Shown here piece by piece: positions 5,713 through 7,841 of a DNA stretch of 7,841 bases. The translations under genes were made by a program, and so were the position numbers. The stretch covers positions 1 through 7,841 of the forward strand of contig JAFGWO010000136.1 in assembly GCA_016937135.1 (NCBI GenBank), read 5' to 3'. The notes beneath the pieces were generated by a model that worked only from the letters and a program-made list of their open reading frames with translations, searched no databases and had not been told where the DNA came from. Positions within the stretch are counted from its first letter, which is position 1, and each line of letters starts with the position of its first letter. Source of the stretch: Pseudomonadota bacterium. GTDB lineage: Bacteria; BMS3Abin14.

Positions 5713-5933
5713 AAGGCGTGCAGGAACCAGGTGATCAGGAAAGGAACGGAAGGTCTGCGGGGAGAGTGGTTCCCTTCAACACAAACCTCATGGAACTGGT
5801 GTCCGCCGTGAGCGAGGAGGTTGAAGAAAAATTCCCCGGTCACGAAAATCTTGTGACCCGGGTGGTTTTTCATCTTCTGGGAGGAGAAGGGAACCCCATG
5901 CCGGGAACAAGCGTCCGCCTGCCGAGAAGCTGA
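5709..5933 (+). CDS. Small 74-residue hypothetical protein, translationally coupled
   Basis: This ORF starts in the ATGA overlap with the receiver-like gene (5709-5712) and has a strong Shine-Dalgarno, AAGGGAGG (5695-5702), 6 nt before the ATG. That is good evidence that translation begins here. The product is soluble: a charged N-terminus (1-17), a strand-like RVVPFNTN (19-26), then amphipathic helices LMELVSAVSEEVEEKF (27-42) and ENLVTRVVFHLL (46-57), and a Gly/Pro-rich tail. I recognise no domain. Two helices after a short strand would suit a small partner protein. The oddity is that a bidirectional intrinsic terminator (5826-5870) lies within codons about 40-54, so many transcripts may end before the stop codon. 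The gene may be a remnant, an overlap with the kinase's terminator, or subject to premature termination. Confidence 0.6.
   Translation: MKGVQEPGDQERNGRSAGRVVPFNTNLMELVSAVSEEVEEKFPGHENLVTRVVFHLLGGEGNPMPGTSVRLPRS
5826..5870. terminator. Bidirectional intrinsic terminator inside the 74-codon ORF
   Basis: CCC-c-GGTCAC (5834-5843) pairs with GTGACC-c-GGG (5853-5862): nine base pairs with one C-C mismatch and a 9-nt loop. On the plus strand the stem is followed within 3 nt by TTTTT (5866-5870). On the minus strand it is followed within 2 nt by TTTTT (plus-strand AAAAA). This is the standard form of a terminator shared by convergent genes and would end both the small operon and the histidine kinase transcript. 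Its position within coding sequence is unusual. Confidence 0.65.
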
Positions 5934-5939
5934 TCTCTT

Positions 5940-5963
5940 CATGACCGGAGTTCATGGTTTTTT
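5940..5963 (+). terminator. Weak hairpin with T-tract after the small operon
   Basis: CATGA (5940-5944) pairs with TCATG (5952-5956) across a 7-nt loop and is followed by TTTTTT (5958-5963). It lies in the 36-bp gap between the convergent stops. The stem is only 5 bp and AT-rich, so it is a poor terminator alone but could back up the hairpin at 5834-5862 for plus-strand transcripts. Confidence 0.35.
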
Positions 5964-5969
5964 GATGGG

Positions 5970-7841
5970 TCAAGCCTCGGCGACGGGGAGGCACAGGAAG
6001 AATGTGGCGCCCTTGTCCGGTTCGGATTCCACATCGATCCAGCCTCCTTCTGTTTCCAGGATTCGTTTGACAATGGAAAGCCCCACTCCCGTTCCATTTT
6101 TCTTTTCCCCTTCCTCCGTTCGGGAAAAAAGGCTGAAGATAACGTTGTGGTCTCCTGGATGGATGCCGATCCCATTGTCCCTGACAAAGAAGACCGCGAA
6201 CCCGGGGGGGATCTCACGGCCAAAAGCCCGGCTTGTCGTGCCCACCTCGATTTCCAGGGGCTGGTTCTTTTTCCGGAATTTGAGGCTGTTGCTTATCAGA
6301 TTTTCAAAAATCTGGTGGACCCTTGTTTCATTCATGAGGATGGAAGGCATGTTCTCCTGGATGTGGACGTTATGGGCCCGCTCCCCTTCCAAAACTTCAT
6401 GATCCTCAAGGATGGAGTCAACCACAGACCTTGCATCCACCTGGCCCCTCTCGACTTTCTCAACCCCCACCCGGGCGAAATCCAGGAGGTCCCGTAAAAG
6501 CTGGTCGTACCGGTAGAGCTGATCGCTGATGCGTTCGATGAGGGCCCTGGTGTTCGGGTCAGAAGTTTTCAAAGCCTTTTTCAAAAGGACAAAGAAACCG
6601 ATGGTGCTGATGAGAGGAGTCCTCAGATCATGGGCGGCGGTGTGGATAAAATTTTCCAGGTCGACATTGCGCTGTTCAAGAGTCTGGCAGGTTTCCTCCA
6701 GGGACTGCTTCAATTTTTTGGTTTCACTGATGTCGCGAAGGACAGCTAAGATCAGTTCCTGATCATCCAGGGAAATCTTTCGCGCGATGATAAGGCAATC
6801 GATGATCCGCCCGTCTTTGGTTCTTAACTGGGTTTCGCGCATTTCGGAGTCATCTTTTCGGAGGGTTTTCACCAGGTCGGCTCTGACCTTCGGCTTCACG
6901 AGGACTCCCACGTCGTAGACGGTTCTGCCGATGAGCTCTTCCCGGGAATACCCGGTCAGGTCCAGATAACCTTGATTCACCTCAAGGTACCTGCCTTCCT
7001 TAAGGGTGGTGATGGTAAAACCTTCCCTGGAAGCGGAAAAGACCGCATTCCAGAGGTTTTCCAGCCGGTGGCTTTCCTTCCGGAGAGAATCCAGTTCGGT
7101 GATATCCAGAAGGGCGAGACGGATGAACTGCGGGGATTCCACGGCATCCTTTTGGGCGACGAGTTCCGTGACGAAACGCAAAGGGCGCCCCTGCGCGCTC
7201 CTGATTGTCAGCGTAAAGGCTTTCGGCTCCCTTTTTTCCCTTGCTGACTGAAGGTGGCCCCGGAATTCCTTTCTTTCCTCCTCCTCTATCAGTTCCTCAA
7301 ACCTGCTGCCGACGAGTTCACTGGACCGAAGGCCCAGGACAGTCTCACAGGTTGTGTTGACTTCGGTCATGATCCCGTCCCCGTCGACGATCACGAAGCA
7401 CACGGGGGCCTGGTGGAAAAGGTCCTGAAAGTATTTTTCCGACCGTTTAAGCTGGTCCCTGGCCAAAAGGAGTTCCTGGTTCTGCTCCCGGAGGGCACTT
7501 TCGCTTCTGTCGAGATCCTTGTTGATGCGTTCCAGCTTTTCCCTGTTTTCTCTCAGATCCCTGTTGGAGGCTTCCATCTGCCTGTTGACCTGAAGGAGAT
7601 CCTCTCTCGCGAGGAGAAGGTCCTCCTCGTGTTTTTTCAGGTTTCTGAACATGGCCCCGTAAGGTTCCCGCAGGCCGGTCTCTATGATCCCCTTGAAGAT
7701 GAAATAGAAGGCGAGGACCTTGAGAAGATGCCCCGTCATGTTGGCCATATCGTACACGCCAAGGTAGGTCGTGAAAGACAGTTCCGAGGCGATGGTGGCT
7801 ATGAGGGAAATGGTGATGTATATGAGCATTCGCGGGTGGAA
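5970..7841 (-). CDS. MASE3-type membrane sensor histidine kinase, PAS-PAS-HisKA-HATPase (5' partial)
   Basis: The frame stays open through the right window edge (FHPR precedes the first in-window Met at 7829), so the N-terminus is missing. Counting from that Met, residues 1-60 contain two membrane helices and a SELSFTTYLGVYD...GHLLKVLAFYFIFKGIIETGLREPY-like segment typical of the C-terminal end of a MASE3 membrane sensor domain. A charged coiled coil follows (about 64-130), then PAS1 (about 130-245), PAS2 (about 255-370), a helical linker, HisKA with AAHDLRTPL (398-406, phospho-His H400), N-box ENLISNSLKF (509-518), G1 VRDNGIGI (549-556) and G2 GTGVGLSIVK (579-588). All catalytic motifs look intact. 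There is no attached receiver or HPt domain, so it must signal to a separate protein. The nearest regulator (3439-4902) lacks the phosphoacceptor Asp, so the partner is either elsewhere or works without classical phosphotransfer. The stop is 36 bp from the convergent operon. Confidence 0.93.
   Translation of the reverse strand, partial: FHPRMLIYITISLIATIASELSFTTYLGVYDMANMTGHLLKVLAFYFIFKGIIETGLREPYGAMFRNLKKHEEDLLLAREDLLQVNRQMEASNRDLRENREKLERINKDLDRSESALREQNQELLLARDQLKRSEKYFQDLFHQAPVCFVIVDGDGIMTEVNTTCETVLGLRSSELVGSRFEELIEEEERKEFRGHLQSAREKREPKAFTLTIRSAQGRPLRFVTELVAQKDAVESPQFIRLALLDITELDSLRKESHRLENLWNAVFSASREGFTITTLKEGRYLEVNQGYLDLTGYSREELIGRTVYDVGVLVKPKVRADLVKTLRKDDSEMRETQLRTKDGRIIDCLIIARKISLDDQELILAVLRDISETKKLKQSLEETCQTLEQRNVDLENFIHTAAHDLRTPLISTIGFFVLLKKALKTSDPNTRALIERISDQLYRYDQLLRDLLDFARVGVEKVERGQVDARSVVDSILEDHEVLEGERAHNVHIQENMPSILMNETRVHQIFENLISNSLKFRKKNQPLEIEVGTTSRAFGREIPPGFAVFFVRDNGIGIHPGDHNVIFSLFSRTEEGEKKNGTGVGLSIVKRILETEGGWIDVESEPDKGATFFLCLPVAEA

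Noticed and set aside
1..7841. CRISPR arrays, tRNA or rRNA genes, insertion sequences, phage genes
   Set aside because: No regularly spaced repeats, cloverleaf-like segments, transposase motifs or terminal inverted repeats were found on reading both strands.

Overview
The window is about 7.8 kb of moderately GC-rich bacterial DNA from an ordinary chromosomal setting. I see no tRNA, rRNA, CRISPR array, transposase or phage gene. Several gene types together resemble sediment Deltaproteobacteria (Desulfobacterota): a stand-alone NifX/NifB-like cluster-binding domain, a CBS-tailed ClC protein, a sigma-54 enhancer-binding protein and a MASE3 PAS-PAS histidine kinase. That placement is an inference from gene style; nothing in the window fixes the taxon.

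Left part (1-3374, all on +): the end of a NifX/NifB-like Fe-Mo-cluster-binding protein, a possible 41-codon linker ORF that overlaps both neighbours, an AI-2E family membrane permease, then a ClC chloride channel/transporter with two C-terminal CBS domains. The ClC gene has its own extended -10 promoter, placed so that transcription would begin at or next to the A of its ATG, and no Shine-Dalgarno is visible (likely leaderless). A GC-rich inverted repeat lies between ClC and the convergent gene that follows.

Right part (3439-7841) is a signalling island. An NtrC-type sigma-54 activator (minus) is divergent from a small two-gene plus-strand operon (5314-5933). That operon converges on a membrane histidine kinase (minus) that runs off the right edge. 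The activator's receiver domain has lost its phosphorylation chemistry: Glu replaces the phosphoacceptor Asp, Ala replaces the Thr/Ser and Arg replaces the Lys. The first gene of the small operon encodes a protein that reads like another stripped-down receiver fold. The second encodes a 74-residue protein of unknown function, coupled by an ATGA overlap.

The 411-bp divergent intergenic region (4903-5313) holds a 15-of-16 match to the sigma-54 -24/-12 consensus facing the small operon, and two inverted repeats about 130-150 bp upstream of it. This is the layout expected for an enhancer-dependent promoter, so the adjacent activator may control the small operon. A strong bidirectional intrinsic terminator lies, unexpectedly, inside the 3' half of the 74-codon ORF. 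The kinase, the phosphorylation-independent activator and the receiver-like small protein could form one unconventional signalling module. The parts are seen in the sequence; the linkage between them is a hypothesis.
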